Shown here: positions 1 through 8,423 of the stretch, piece after piece
Numbering within the stretch: position 1 is the stretch's first letter
Layout of the letters: every line of letters starts with the position of its first letter
Assembly: GCF_001190945.1 (NCBI RefSeq)
Contig: NZ_CP011112.1
Coordinates: 3,596,001-3,660,000 of the forward strand
Direction of reading: 5' to 3'
Length of the DNA stretch: 64,000 bases
From: Luteipulveratus mongoliensis
GTDB taxonomy: Bacteria; Actinomycetota; Actinomycetes; Actinomycetales; Dermatophilaceae
Notes under the pieces: generated by a model
What the model was told of the DNA's origin: nothing
Database searches by the model: none
Seen by the model: only the letters and a program-made list of their open reading frames with translations
Translations under genes and position numbers: made by a program

Positions 1-237
1 GATGATCTGTGCTTGCAGGTACGACGCCGGCACAGCCTCGCCCCCAACGTCGACCTCGCGATGGCAGCCTTGACGATCGGCCTTCCGCTCCGGCTCGGCG
101 GAGCGGAAGCGATCTTCGTGCTTGCCCGGCTCGCGGGGATGACGGCGCACGCTCTGGAGGAGCTGCAGCACCGTCTGCGTTTCCGTCCCCGAGCGGTGTA
201 CACCGGGCCGGCCGAGCAGCCCTCCCACGGGGACTGA
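1..237 (+). CDS. Citrate synthase family protein, C-terminal fragment (cut by window start)
   Basis: An open frame enters from base 1 and ends at TGA 235-237, giving the last 78 residues of a citrate synthase-type protein. The RRRHSLAPNVDLA stretch, followed by a helix rich in small residues and LRFRPRAVYTGP, matches the C-terminal small domain of the actinobacterial citrate synthase subgroup that often carries an N-terminal helix-turn-helix. The catalytic residues lie upstream of the window, so activity cannot be judged. A complete second citrate synthase lies on the opposite strand at 821-1990. A convergent pair of paralogous citrate or methylcitrate synthases is a common actinobacterial arrangement. 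The TTG at 13 is an internal codon, not the start. Confidence 0.8.
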   Translation, partial: DDLCLQVRRRHSLAPNVDLAMAALTIGLPLRLGGAEAIFVLARLAGMTAHALEELQHRLRFRPRAVYTGPAEQPSHGD

Positions 238-294
238 GGCTCATCGGCCACGTGATCGGCGCTTACCTTCGCCCTCGCCCCTACGCTCCGGGCT

Positions 295-690
295 ATGAAT
301 CCTGGCGTGCTCCGCGCAGGTCTCACCTCCTTGGTCGATGGCCCGCGCCACCCGCTTGTAGATGCTCTTGAGGTCGTGCCGAACGATCCTGGCCTCTGCC
401 GTCTACGGCGACGAGCAAAGCCCTCGAGCAGCTCGCAGCCGGCGACCCCGACCGGCCGCTCTACGTGGGCAAGGCCGAACGCAGCCTGGCGGGCCGCAAC
501 ACCTGCGCCTTGCCGTTTGGGTCAGGTCCGAAGCCGGGGTAGTGCTCGATGAAGTCGGGACCGCGGTGCTCGATGAGCTTCTGCCACCTCTCAACCTGGC
601 CAAGATGGGCAAGAGGGGTGATGACAGGGTCAAGGCTGCACGTGCAGCACTGGCCAGTGAGGCGAGGGCATGGCGTCGCGGAGGACATCC
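295..690 (+). pseudogene. Decayed GIY-YIG nuclease-like gene, split over three frames
   Basis: Three adjoining frames carry consecutive pieces of one GIY-YIG family protein. Frame 1 (about 340-400) reads DALEVVPNDPGLCRL. Frame 3 (about 402-490) reads SKALEQLAAGDPDRPLYVGKAERSLAGR, with the catalytic-core-like LYVGKAERSL motif. Frame 2 (about 500-680) reads HLRLAVW, then VLDELLPPLNLAKMG and RVKAARAALASEARAWR, which fit the usual C-terminus. The join between the second and third pieces also appears to lack roughly 50 residues normally found between RSL and HLRLAVW. At least one frameshift, one deletion with frame change and an in-frame stop near 540 make this a pseudogene. Boundaries are approximate; the family call rests on remembered family motifs. 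Confidence 0.65.
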
Positions 691-721
691 ATCAGGCTGC
701 TGCCACCTTTGCACGGGCAAA

Positions 722-783
722 GTGCCTCGCTTCCTCGAAGGTGCCTCCCATCGAGGCGAGGCCTCTGCGAGTTGGCGAGGCAC
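722..783 (-). repeat. Structured repeat, copy A, downstream of the complete citrate synthase gene
   Basis: GTGCCTCGC (722-730) and its exact complement GCGAGGCAC (775-783) form an outer 9-bp stem around inner partial stems (CCTCG 733-737 with CGAGG 752-756). On the minus strand the element begins 38 bases after the stop codon of the citrate synthase gene. It resembles in sequence, and in orientation relative to the upstream gene, the element at 11021-11086 after glnA. It could be a terminator, an mRNA 3'-end stabiliser or a dispersed repeat. There is no U-tract. Confidence 0.6.
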
Positions 784-820
784 GTTGCGATCGCAAACGA
801 GCGTGGCTCGGCAGATCTCC

Positions 821-1990
821 CTACCTCGCGTCGATCTCCGGAACCTGTTGCGGCGCAACGGGACCCGCGTACGCAGAGCTCGGCCGATAGATCTTGCGGC
901 CCCGGCTCTGCTCGAGGATGTGCGCCGTCCAGCCGATCACCCGGCTGACCGCAAAGGTCGGCGTGAACATCTCGCGCGGCACACCGCAGGACTGCATGAC
1001 CACGCCCGCGTAGTACTCGACGTTGGCCCGCAGGGGGCGGTCCGGCTTCGCCTCGTCGAGCACCCGCACCACCTCCTTCTCCACCTGCACCGCGAGCTCT
1101 GCGGTGGCGCCGCCCAGCCCGACGGCGGTCTCCCGCAACAGCTCTGAGCGCGGGTCGAGCCCTCGGTAAACCGCGTGCCCGAAACCCATCACGCGCTGTC
1201 CCGCAGCGAGCTGCGCCCGGGCCCACGGCGCCGCGTTCTCGACCGTGCCGATCTCGTCCAGCGCGTCGAGCGCGCGCGAGGGCGCCCCACCGTGCAGCGG
1301 ACCTGACAGTGCACCGATCCCGGCCACCACGCACGCAGACAAGTCAGCACCAGTCGAGGCAACCACCCGGGCTGTGAAGGTCGATGCGTTGAAACCGTGG
1401 TCGATCGTCAGGCACAGGTAGCGACTCAGCGCGTCCTGATGATCCTGCGTCGCTTCTTCGCCCGTCAGCATCCACAGATAGCTGCCGACGACACCGAGCT
1501 CGGGACGCGGGTCTCGTACGGCCTCGCCACGACGCACTCGATAGGCCGCAGAGACCAGCCATGGCACCACGGCAGCCGTACGAATCGCTGCCGTCTCCTT
1601 CTCCTCAGCATCGAGGTCCCACAGCGGACGGTCACCGCGCAGCGCCCCGAGAGCCGACACCGTCGTACGCAGGGCAACCAACGGGTCATCCCTGGCGCTG
1701 CGCCGCATGACCTCCACGAGGTCGTCGGCCAGTTCCTTTGGTAGCACTGCGTTCTCGGCAATCAGCGACTGCCACCGAGCGAGCTCATCGCGCGTCGGCA
1801 GGTGTCCGCGGACCATCAGGTGCCAGACCTCCTCGAACGAGACCTGCCGCGCCAGCTCCGTCGCGTCGTACTGCCGGTAGTGGAAGAAGCCTTCGGTGCC
1901 GCGGACGTCACCGATATCGGTCTCAGCAACCACCACCCCTGAGAGGCCGGCGGGTGCGATCTGGGGTTCGGGCTGCGCGGTGGTCGTCAT
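821..1990 (-). CDS. Citrate synthase (citrate synthase 2 type)
   Basis: Condenses acetyl-CoA with oxaloacetate to citrate (or propionyl-CoA to 2-methylcitrate in some members) in the cytoplasm. The 389-residue product is full length for the short actinobacterial form. Active-site histidines are visible in GPLHGGAP (about residue 233) and GFGHAVYR (about 272). The usual third acidic residue is Glu in NVEYYAG (about 325), where the E. coli enzyme has Asp. A further conserved stretch is IDHGFNASTFTARV (about 196-209). The start chosen is ATG 1990; an in-frame GTG three codons earlier (1999) is possible. It is the last gene of a leftward group with the PfkB kinase and ADP-ribosylglycohydrolase, 48 bases after the kinase stop, with a 17-bp palindrome in that gap. 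Whether it prefers acetyl- or propionyl-CoA cannot be told from sequence. Confidence 0.88.
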   Translation of the reverse strand: MTTTAQPEPQIAPAGLSGVVVAETDIGDVRGTEGFFHYRQYDATELARQVSFEEVWHLMVRGHLPTRDELARWQSLIAENAVLPKELADDLVEVMRRSARDDPLVALRTTVSALGALRGDRPLWDLDAEEKETAAIRTAAVVPWLVSAAYRVRRGEAVRDPRPELGVVGSYLWMLTGEEATQDHQDALSRYLCLTIDHGFNASTFTARVVASTGADLSACVVAGIGALSGPLHGGAPSRALDALDEIGTVENAAPWARAQLAAGQRVMGFGHAVYRGLDPRSELLRETAVGLGGATAELAVQVEKEVVRVLDEAKPDRPLRANVEYYAGVVMQSCGVPREMFTPTFAVSRVIGWTAHILEQSRGRKIYRPSSAYAGPVAPQQVPEIDAR

Positions 1991-2027
1991 ACCTGCCACG
2001 GTCCGCCGCGCCCGGCGCGACGGTCAA

Positions 2028-2044
2028 CGTTGATCAGATCAACG
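2028..2044. promoter_or_regulatory. 17-bp palindrome upstream of the citrate synthase gene
   Basis: CGTTGATCAGATCAACG is a perfect 8-bp inverted repeat around one central base. It lies 38 bases upstream of the citrate synthase start and overlaps the stop codon of the kinase gene. An adjoining palindrome TCAACGTTGA (2024-2033) overlaps it. The layout suits a dimeric repressor or activator site controlling the citrate synthase gene separately from the upstream operon genes. The regulator is unknown. Confidence 0.5.
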
Positions 2045-2980
2045 TGGGTCGCGATCGTCCTGCCCGTGCTCGGCGAGAAAGGCGTCGACCTCGGCGCGTG
2101 TCGGCGCGGTAGCGGGCCCCTTGCGCGTCACCTTGATCGCACCGGCCGCGTTGGCTCGCACCGCAGCCGTGGCCCAGTCCGCCCCGCCCGCACGCTCGGC
2201 AACCAGGACGCCGGTGTGCGCATCGCCCGCACCGTTGGTATCGACCGGCTTCTGGGGATAGCCCTGGACGTACGACGTGTGCCCGGCTTCGCGGAGGAAG
2301 CAGCCTTCCGGGCCATCCCTCACGATCACCACCGCCCGGGGCGCGAGGCGTCCGGCGACAGCCTCGGTGGAGCCCTCGACGTCGTCCACACCCGTCAGAT
2401 CGCGAGCCTCCTCGGCGTTGCTGGTCCACACGTCGGTGACCCTGAGCATGCGCTGCTGCAGGTCCGGCTCGAGCTCGGCGAACGGAGCGCTCGGATCGAG
2501 CACGACCACGACACCGTCGACGAGCGACTCCAGCCACGTCATCAACGGCTCGCACGTCTCGCCGAGCAGCGTGTAGCCGGTGACGCAGACGATGTCGTCC
2601 GCGACCGGGCGTGACTGCGACAGCAGGTCGGCGCTGATCTTTCGCTCGGCACCTTGCGTCGTGACGAAGGTCCGCTCGGCGCTCGGCTCGATCATGACGA
2701 AGCAGATCCCGGTGTCGGCGTCAGGCACGAGATCGGTTGCCAGCTCTACGTTCTCGGCAGCCATCGCCTCACGGATCAGGTCTCCGTTAGGTCCGGTGCC
2801 GACAGCGCCGGCGTGGACGGCACGGGCGCCCGTGCGCGCCGCGGCGACGAGCACGTTGACGGAACCACCGGCGTACCGGCCGTAGCTCGTGGCCATCGCG
2901 TTGCCGCCCCGACGCGGCAGGCCGGGCACGTCGACGACCTCATCGACGAGGGCCTGGCCGGTGTGGATGACTCTGCTCAT
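2039..2980 (-). CDS. PfkB/ribokinase family carbohydrate or nucleoside kinase
   Basis: A 313-residue cytoplasmic kinase that should phosphorylate a sugar or nucleoside with ATP. It starts with the family-like [15 protein letters not shown] and has the N-terminal glycine motif GGSVNVLVAAARTGA. It carries the C-terminal PfkB signature DTNGAGDAHTGVL, in which Asp is the catalytic base and GAGD forms the anion hole. The ATG at 2980 shares its A with the stop codon of the upstream ADP-ribosylglycohydrolase gene (TGATG), a sign of translational coupling. That pairing suggests a pathway in which a ribosyl compound is hydrolysed and the freed sugar or nucleoside is phosphorylated; this is inference. 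The true substrate is not evident. A longer upstream frame (to 3061) only reads back into the neighbouring gene. Confidence 0.85.
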   Translation of the reverse strand: MSRVIHTGQALVDEVVDVPGLPRRGGNAMATSYGRYAGGSVNVLVAAARTGARAVHAGAVGTGPNGDLIREAMAAENVELATDLVPDADTGICFVMIEPSAERTFVTTQGAERKISADLLSQSRPVADDIVCVTGYTLLGETCEPLMTWLESLVDGVVVVLDPSAPFAELEPDLQQRMLRVTDVWTSNAEEARDLTGVDDVEGSTEAVAGRLAPRAVVIVRDGPEGCFLREAGHTSYVQGYPQKPVDTNGAGDAHTGVLVAERAGGADWATAAVRANAAGAIKVTRKGPATAPTRAEVDAFLAEHGQDDRDPR

Positions 2981-3999
2981 CAGCTCACCTCTCGAAGGGA
3001 CAGCAGCCGACCGGCGACAGCGGCCAGGTCCAGTCCGTTGACTCGCTCGACGGTCTCGCACCAGTCCTGCGGGAGCCCGGAACGGCCGAGCCTCGCACCC
3101 GTGATCGCCCCGAGGATGGCAGCGATCGTGTCCGTGTCACCACCCAGACTCGCCGCTCGCGACAAGCCCGCACGTGGATCAGAAAGCGCGTCCTCAAGCA
3201 GGGCGAACGCGGTCGGCACCGACTCGGTGGTCGCGACCGTGGTGCCGACGACGTCGTACAGCCAGTCGTCGAGCGCGTCGCCGGACCTCTCGGTGCGCGA
3301 GCCGAGCACCCACTCGAGCCGGCCCGCGACCGACGGGCCGGGCACGGACGTACCGCACCTCTCCCCCAGCCGAGCCGCGGCCAGCGCCGCAGCGACGAGG
3401 TCGTCGTACGCTCCCCCGTCCAGCGCGCACGAGATCGCCGCCGCCACCGCCGCGGCCCCAGCGATGGCGACACCGGTGTGGTGCGTGGGCAGGCAGGTCT
3501 GCGCGACGCGCTCGACGAACGCGAGGTGCTGCGCGGACGACTCACCCCAGGCCAGGGCGAGGCCGAGCGGTGCGATGCGCATGGCAGCGCCGTTCGTCGT
3601 GCCGCTGGCACCTGCCTCGGCCGGATCGATGCCGGCCCGGATCAGGTCGATGGCCCGGCGCGTGGACGGCCCGAGCAGGTCGCGCGAGCCCCGCGCGGTC
3701 ATGTCCTGCTCCCAGGCGTCGAGGGCGCCCGCCCAGCGTGCCGGATCTGCGTGACCATGGCCCTCCACGAGCTCGGCGGCCAACAGCAGCATCTGCTCGG
3801 TGTCGTCGGTCACCTGCCCGGCGGGCACATCCGGGGCGATGGGTTGATCGGGTGGTGCGTCGACAAGCGTCGTCAACCGGCCGAATCGCGCCTGGATCTC
3901 GGCGCGGGTGAACGACTGGGTCGGCATCCCGAGCGCGTCACCGACCGCAAGACCGGCCAGGGCGCCGTACGCCCGGTCCGGCACGTCCCCGTCAGGCAC
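2980..3999 (-). CDS. ADP-ribosylglycohydrolase family protein
   Basis: A 339-residue all-alpha hydrolase of the DraG/ARH family, which removes ADP-ribose or related ribosyl groups using paired metal ions. Visible family features are [19 protein letters not shown] near the N-terminus, the metal-binding VTDDTEQML (about residues 63-71), [14 protein letters not shown] in the middle, and [16 protein letters not shown] near the C-terminus. The Asp pairs expected to hold the two metals are present. It starts at GTG 3999, only 38 bases from the divergent lipB start, and is the first gene of the leftward group. Genes of this family are often linked with PfkB kinases and act on free nucleoside-type compounds rather than proteins, so a metabolic role is as likely as protein de-ADP-ribosylation. 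Confidence 0.88.
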   Translation of the reverse strand: MPDGDVPDRAYGALAGLAVGDALGMPTQSFTRAEIQARFGRLTTLVDAPPDQPIAPDVPAGQVTDDTEQMLLLAAELVEGHGHADPARWAGALDAWEQDMTARGSRDLLGPSTRRAIDLIRAGIDPAEAGASGTTNGAAMRIAPLGLALAWGESSAQHLAFVERVAQTCLPTHHTGVAIAGAAAVAAAISCALDGGAYDDLVAAALAAARLGERCGTSVPGPSVAGRLEWVLGSRTERSGDALDDWLYDVVGTTVATTESVPTAFALLEDALSDPRAGLSRAASLGGDTDTIAAILGAITGARLGRSGLPQDWCETVERVNGLDLAAVAGRLLSLREVS

Positions 4000-4025
4000 C
4001 TGGTCAGCGTAGGGCGCGGGCGGCG

Positions 4026-4037
4026 TACGGTGAAGTC
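4026..4037 (+). promoter_or_regulatory. Putative -10 box for leaderless lipB transcript
   Basis: TACGGT (4026-4031) fits the actinobacterial TANNNT -10 pattern and ends six bases before the lipB ATG. No Shine-Dalgarno sequence lies between. This places the likely transcription start at or next to the A of ATG, so lipB mRNA may be leaderless. A similar arrangement is seen at 60402. Confidence 0.5.
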
Positions 4038-4667
4038 ATGCGTATCGAGCACCTTGGCTTCGCTCCTGACCTCGTGGACTACGAGTCGGCCTGGGCGACC
4101 CAGCGCGACGTACACGCCAAGGTCGTCTCCGGCGAGCAGGACGACACGACGCTGCTGCTGGAGCACCGCGCGGTCTACACCGCCGGCAAGCGGACCGAGC
4201 CGCACGAGCGGCCGTTCGACGGCACACCGGTCATCGACGTCGACCGTGGCGGCAAGATCACCTGGCATGGTCCGGGTCAGCTCACGGGCTACCCGATCGT
4301 GCGGCTTCCCAACCCCATTGACGTCGTCGGCCACGTCCGCCGCCTGGAGCAGCTGATGATCGACACCTGCGGCGACCTCGGGCTCGAGACCGCTCGCGTG
4401 GAGGGCCGCAGCGGCGTCTGGCTGCCGGCCGACGCCACCCGCTCGGAGCGCAAGATCGGCGCGATCGGCATCCGCGTCAGCCAGGACGTGACGATGCACG
4501 GCTTTGCCCTGAACTGCGACTGCGACCTGTCCTGGGCGACAACGATCGTCCCGTGCGGCATCCCGGACGCAGGGGTGACGTCCTTGTCCGCCGAGCTCGG
4601 GCGTGACGTGACCGTCGCCGAGGTCGTCCCGTTCATCGAGAAGCGGCTGCCGGACATCCTCATCTGA
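4038..4667 (+). CDS. lipB: Octanoyltransferase LipB
   Basis: Transfers octanoyl groups from octanoyl-ACP to lipoyl domains of 2-oxoacid dehydrogenases and the glycine cleavage H protein, the first step of de novo lipoylation in the cytoplasm. The 209-residue length is normal. Family motifs are [18 protein letters not shown] (about 70-87), the catalytic Lys in RKIGAIGIR (Lys139) and the acyl-accepting Cys in [13 protein letters not shown] (Cys173). It is followed after 88 bases by lipA, the next enzyme of the pathway. ATG 4038 is the only sensible start and appears to be leaderless. Confidence 0.96.
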   Translation: MRIEHLGFAPDLVDYESAWATQRDVHAKVVSGEQDDTTLLLEHRAVYTAGKRTEPHERPFDGTPVIDVDRGGKITWHGPGQLTGYPIVRLPNPIDVVGHVRRLEQLMIDTCGDLGLETARVEGRSGVWLPADATRSERKIGAIGIRVSQDVTMHGFALNCDCDLSWATTIVPCGIPDAGVTSLSAELGRDVTVAEVVPFIEKRLPDILI

Positions 4668-4755
4668 GGCAGCAGAACCCCCGGCGTACGCTGGTGGGAC
4701 TGGCCCGCGACGTCTCCGCCGCGGGCTGAACAACGTGGCAAGGGAGCCGGAAACC

Positions 4756-5781
4756 GTGACCGTCGCACCCGAGGGCCGTCGCATGCTGCGCGTCGAGGCG
4801 CGCAACGCCGAGACCCCGATCGAGCGCAAGCCGAGCTGGATCCGTACGACAGCCAAGATGGGCCCCGAATACACCGCGATGCAGGCGCGCGTGAAGGGCA
4901 GCGGCCTGCACACGGTCTGCCAGGAAGCCGGCTGTCCCAACATCTTCGAGTGCTGGGAGGACCGCGAGGCGACGTTCCTCATCGGCGGCGACGTGTGCAC
5001 CCGCCGCTGCGACTTCTGCGACATCGCGACGGGCCGCCCGACCGCGCTCGACCTGGACGAGCCCCGCCGCGTCGCGGAGTCCGTCCGCGAGATGGGTCTG
5101 CGCTACGCGACGGTGACCGGTGTCGCCCGCGACGACCAGCCCGACGGTGCGGCCGGCCTCTACGCCGAGACGATCCGTCAGATCCACGCGCTCAATCCGA
5201 CGACGGGTGTCGAGATCCTGCCGCCCGACTTCGGTGCGGTGCCCGAGCTGGTCGGCCAGGTCTTCGATGCCCGGCCGGAGGTCTTCGCGCACAACCTGGA
5301 GACGGTCCCGCGGATCTTCAAGAGCATCCGTCCAGCGTTCACCTACGAGAAGTCCCTCAAGGTGCTCACCATGGCCCGCGAGCAGGAGCTGGTCACCAAG
5401 TCCAACCTCATCCTCGGGATGGGCGAGGAGGACCACGAGATCGAGCAGGCGATCGTCGACCTGCACGAGGCGGGCTGCGACATCCTCACGATCACTCAAT
5501 ACCTGCGCCCCTCCAAGCTGCACCACCCGATTGACCGGTGGGTCAAGCCGGAGGAGTTCGTGCACTGGTCCGAGCGTGCCGAGGAGATCGGCTTCAAGGG
5601 CGTCATGGCGGGTCCGTTGGTCCGTTCGTCCTACCGCGCGGGGCGCCTCTACACCCAGGCGATGAAGGCGTACGGTCGTCCGCTGCCCGAGCACCTGAGC
5701 CACCTGGCCGCGGCCGCGACCGACCCGGCTCGGCAGGAGGCGGCGTCGCTCGTGGAGAAGCGTCTGAGCGACGTATCCTGA
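4756..5781 (+). CDS. lipA: Lipoyl synthase LipA
   Basis: Radical SAM enzyme that inserts two sulfur atoms into protein-bound octanoyl groups to make lipoyl cofactors. The 341-residue product has both iron-sulfur cluster motifs: the auxiliary-cluster cysteines in [15 protein letters not shown] and the radical-SAM CTRRCDFC. It also has the [22 protein letters not shown] and [11 protein letters not shown] stretches of the family. GTG 4756 is preferred because AGGGAG (4741-4746) sits nine bases upstream and the product then begins [14 protein letters not shown], as in related LipA proteins. The frame is open back to GTG 4735. It forms the lipoate pathway pair with lipB. Confidence 0.96.
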   Translation: MTVAPEGRRMLRVEARNAETPIERKPSWIRTTAKMGPEYTAMQARVKGSGLHTVCQEAGCPNIFECWEDREATFLIGGDVCTRRCDFCDIATGRPTALDLDEPRRVAESVREMGLRYATVTGVARDDQPDGAAGLYAETIRQIHALNPTTGVEILPPDFGAVPELVGQVFDARPEVFAHNLETVPRIFKSIRPAFTYEKSLKVLTMAREQELVTKSNLILGMGEEDHEIEQAIVDLHEAGCDILTITQYLRPSKLHHPIDRWVKPEEFVHWSERAEEIGFKGVMAGPLVRSSYRAGRLYTQAMKAYGRPLPEHLSHLAAAATDPARQEAASLVEKRLSDVS

Positions 5782-5786
5782 ACCCC

Positions 5787-6581
5787 ATGGCCTCCACCGA
5801 CAACGCGAACGACGCGACGCCCAAGAAGTCGCGCTTCGCCCGCAAGCCCAAGGCACCCAAAGCACCCAAAGACCCCAGCAAGCCGGGTCGGATCGCCCAG
5901 TTCAGGCAGGTCTTCACCCAGTCCAGGGCGCAGGACCCGGCCATCGCCTGGTGGATGGCCCTCGCCTTCCTGGTCGTCTTCGGTGTCTTCCTGCTCATCG
6001 GTCTGCTGATCGGGCACCCGATCTACGTGGGCATCATGGGTGTGCTCTTCGGCCTGGTTGCGGCGCTGTTCGTCATGGGGCGTCGCGCCGAGCGTGCGGC
6101 CTACAAGTCCATCTCCGGTACGCCGGGAGCCACCGGGGCAGCCCTCGGCGCCTTGCGTCGTGGCTGGTTCTACGAGCAGGAGCCGGTCGCCGCGGAGGCT
6201 GGTCGGGCACGCAGCGTGAAGGACATGTCTGGCGCGGCGATGGTGTTCCGTGCCGTCGGCAAGCCGGGTGTGGTGCTGATCGGCGAAGGCCCCAAGGGCT
6301 CGTCCGTCAAGCTGCTGGAGTCCGAGCGCAAGCGCGTCGCCCGCGTCACCGGCCCGGAGGTCCCGGTCCACGTGCTGCGCGTCGGCCAGGGCGGCGACGA
6401 CACCGTCGAGGTCAACGAGCTCGCCAAGTCGATGCGCAAGCTCCCGGACAAGCTCACCAAGGACGAGGTCGACGCGGTCAACAAGCGGCTGCGGGCCCTC
6501 GGTTCCGCCAAGCCTCCCGTGCCCCAGGGCATGGACCCGCGTAAGGCGCGGATGGACCGTAAGGCGATGCGCGGCCGCTGA
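5787..6581 (+). CDS. DUF4191 family membrane protein
   Basis: A 264-residue protein of unknown function, conserved next to lipA and glnA in actinobacteria (the Rv2219 position in Mycobacterium). The N-terminal 45 residues are basic, with KPKAPKAPKDPSKPG. Two adjacent hydrophobic segments (about 54-73 and 76-95) form a membrane hairpin. A soluble domain of about 150 residues follows and includes WFYEQEPVAAEAG and a basic C-terminus ending RKAMRGR. It starts five bases after the lipA stop, so it is probably co-transcribed. A strong hairpin follows at 6601. Confidence 0.88.
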   Translation: MASTDNANDATPKKSRFARKPKAPKAPKDPSKPGRIAQFRQVFTQSRAQDPAIAWWMALAFLVVFGVFLLIGLLIGHPIYVGIMGVLFGLVAALFVMGRRAERAAYKSISGTPGATGAALGALRRGWFYEQEPVAAEAGRARSVKDMSGAAMVFRAVGKPGVVLIGEGPKGSSVKLLESERKRVARVTGPEVPVHVLRVGQGGDDTVEVNELAKSMRKLPDKLTKDEVDAVNKRLRALGSAKPPVPQGMDPRKARMDRKAMRGR

Positions 6582-6600
6582 CGCTGACGCACCTTTCGTA

Positions 6601-6631
6601 CGACCCCGGCAGAGCACTTCTGCCGGGGTCG
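6601..6631 (+). terminator. Hairpin terminator after the DUF4191 gene
   Basis: A perfect 13-bp GC-rich stem (CGACCCCGGCAGA with its complement) around a five-base loop GCACT, 19 bases after the stop codon. There is no U-tract, as is common for actinobacterial terminators. It separates lipB-lipA-DUF4191 from the next gene. Confidence 0.8.
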
Positions 6632-6727
6632 ACGCATACCAAAGAGTGCACAGGCGTGGACTTTTCGTCGATGCCGCGCGTCCCGCCGACTCCCCAGACT
6701 GAGGAAAGACATCAGGAGGGGAAACAG

Positions 6728-7849
6728 ATGCACACAGCTCAGCTCACCCGCGCGCAATTCCTACGAGGTGCGGCCGCCGCGGGAGTCCTCGGCCCGCTCG
6801 CTCTGCCGGCCAGGGCCAGCGCAGCGACACCGAAGGGACTGAAGTACCGCGGCGTGGTCTACCAGGCGACCGATGGCGAGTTCCCCGAGACCACCTGGAA
6901 TGCGCACCGGATGCGTACGGACCTGTGGGCGATCAAGACGCAGCTGCACGCGAACTCCGTCCTGATCGAGGGCGACGGCGTGGATCGACTGGCCGCCACT
7001 GCCACCGAGGCCGCCGAGCGCGGTCTGCACGTCTGGCTTCGGCCCACCCTGGGCGACCGGCCCGCGGCCGAGATCCTCGATCACCTCGCCGAGACCGGCC
7101 GGCACGCCGAGGAGCTGCGCCGACACGGGGCCGCGGTCCACCTCAGCGTCGGCTGCGAGTTCGTGCTCTACGTCCCCGGCATCGTGCCGGGCAAGGACGC
7201 GCTCGAACGGATCAAGAACCTCCAGAGCGGCAACTTCGACCCGGTGCAGATGGCGCGCCGGCTGCACGCCTTCACCTCGCGTGCCGCGGCGACCGGTCGC
7301 TCGGTGTTCCGCGGCAAGCTCACCTACTCGGCCGCGCAGGACGAGGACGTCGACTGGCGCCTCTTCGACATCGTCGGGATCGACTACTACTCCTTCTTCC
7401 CGCACCGCTCTGACTACATTCGCGAGCTGCGGCAGTTCCAGCGCTGGGGCAAGCCGGTCGCGATTCTTGAGTTCGGTGCCTGCACTTATCACGGTGCGCC
7501 GCAGGACGGCGGCATGGGCTGGAGCCTTGTCGACTACGACAAGACACCGCCAGAGATCATCGGCGACCTCAAGCGCGATGAACGGCAGCAGGCCGACTAC
7601 CTGACCGACGTGCTCGCGGCGTTCGAGTCGATGGGCCTCTACGCCGCCATGGCGTACAACTTCGTGACTCCGGACGCTCCGCATCGCCGCACGCCGCGGT
7701 ACGACCTGGACCTCACGAGCTACGGACTCGTCAAACCGGTCTGGAACTCCTTCGACCGACCGGGGCACTGGCACTGGGAGCCGAAGCTCGCGTTTCACGC
7801 ACTCGCCCGTCAGTACCGTCGAGCCGGCCTGCCCCTCAACCCGGGGTGA
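6728..7849 (+). CDS. Secreted glycosidase-like (TIM-barrel) protein of unknown substrate
   Basis: A 373-residue protein beginning with an export signal (MHTAQLTRAQFLRGAAAAG..., hydrophobic core, likely cleavage after ARASA near residue 35). The signal looks Tat-like, but the twin arginine is not intact (TRAQFLRG). The mature part has the look of a glycoside hydrolase-type barrel: TLGDRPAAEILDHL, HLSVGCEFVLYVPG, DIVGIDYYSFFPHR and PVAILEFGACTYHGA. Glu in GCEF and in LEFG could be the acid/base and nucleophile. Such proteins are sometimes labelled abortive infection protein in databases, without clear support. A strong AGGAGGGG Shine-Dalgarno (from 6714) fixes ATG 6728. Its 3' end overlaps the convergent TetR gene by 14 bases. 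It interrupts the usual DUF4191-RDD-glnA order. Confidence 0.7.
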   Translation: MHTAQLTRAQFLRGAAAAGVLGPLALPARASAATPKGLKYRGVVYQATDGEFPETTWNAHRMRTDLWAIKTQLHANSVLIEGDGVDRLAATATEAAERGLHVWLRPTLGDRPAAEILDHLAETGRHAEELRRHGAAVHLSVGCEFVLYVPGIVPGKDALERIKNLQSGNFDPVQMARRLHAFTSRAAATGRSVFRGKLTYSAAQDEDVDWRLFDIVGIDYYSFFPHRSDYIRELRQFQRWGKPVAILEFGACTYHGAPQDGGMGWSLVDYDKTPPEIIGDLKRDERQQADYLTDVLAAFESMGLYAAMAYNFVTPDAPHRRTPRYDLDLTSYGLVKPVWNSFDRPGHWHWEPKLAFHALARQYRRAGLPLNPG

Positions 7850-8414
7850 GCAGTCCGACGAGTGCCGCGATCCGGGCCGTACGCGCGCGCGGCCGCAACC
7901 GACCGTCTCGAGTCAGCATCGCGATCCCGTGCATGGCGCTCCACGCCACCTCGGTGAGGGTCTCGGCGTCGACTCCGTCGACGTGAGCGGATGAGAGGCC
8001 GTCCCTGAGCGAGGCGAACCCGCTCTGCAGCTCGGGCGGCGCCGATTTCTCGCCGAACGCCAGCCCGAGCGGCATCATGAACATCGCCTCATAGACGGCC
8101 GGACGGCGCTTGGCGAAGTCGAGGTACGCCGTCACGACCGCCTTCGCCTGCTCGCCCTCGCCAGCCTTCGCGCGCACGGTGTCCACGACGTCCGCCATGT
8201 CCCGAAAGCCTTGCAGCGCAACGGCTCTCACGATCCCGACCTTGCCGTCCGGAAAGTGTCCGTAGAGCACTGGCTGGCTACGTCCGATCTCGTCGGCGAG
8301 TCGCCGCGTTGTCACTGCCGACCACCCCTCCGCCTCGGCGAGGGCGCGGGCGGCATCGACGATGCGCTGCTCGCGTTCTTGTCGCTCCAGGGCCCGCCGT
8401 TCTCGCGCTTCCAT
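7836..8414 (-). CDS. TetR family transcriptional regulator
   Basis: A 192-residue repressor-type protein. Residues about 12-60 form the TetR DNA-binding domain (IVDAARALAEAEGWSAVTTRRLADEIGRSQPVLYGHFPDG), with the helix-turn-helix ending in the typical LYGHF. The rest is a ligand-binding helical domain (CAVFME-like LRDGLSS, MHGIAMLTRDGR) with no recognisable ligand class. It diverges from the DUF4267 gene. The 85-base gap holds three copies of a 13-bp palindrome, so it most likely represses itself and its neighbour. Its 3' end overlaps the convergent secreted-protein gene by 14 bases. Confidence 0.9.
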   Translation of the reverse strand: MEARERRALERQEREQRIVDAARALAEAEGWSAVTTRRLADEIGRSQPVLYGHFPDGKVGIVRAVALQGFRDMADVVDTVRAKAGEGEQAKAVVTAYLDFAKRRPAVYEAMFMMPLGLAFGEKSAPPELQSGFASLRDGLSSAHVDGVDAETLTEVAWSAMHGIAMLTRDGRLRPRARTARIAALVGLLTPG

Positions 8415-8423
8415 GCCGAGACT

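Noticed and set aside
461-688. Minus-strand frame reading VERWQKLIEHRGPDFIEHYPGFG, at first plausible as a gene
   Set aside because: It is the exact antisense of the GIY-YIG C-terminal remnant on the plus strand and has no start or neighbours supporting it.
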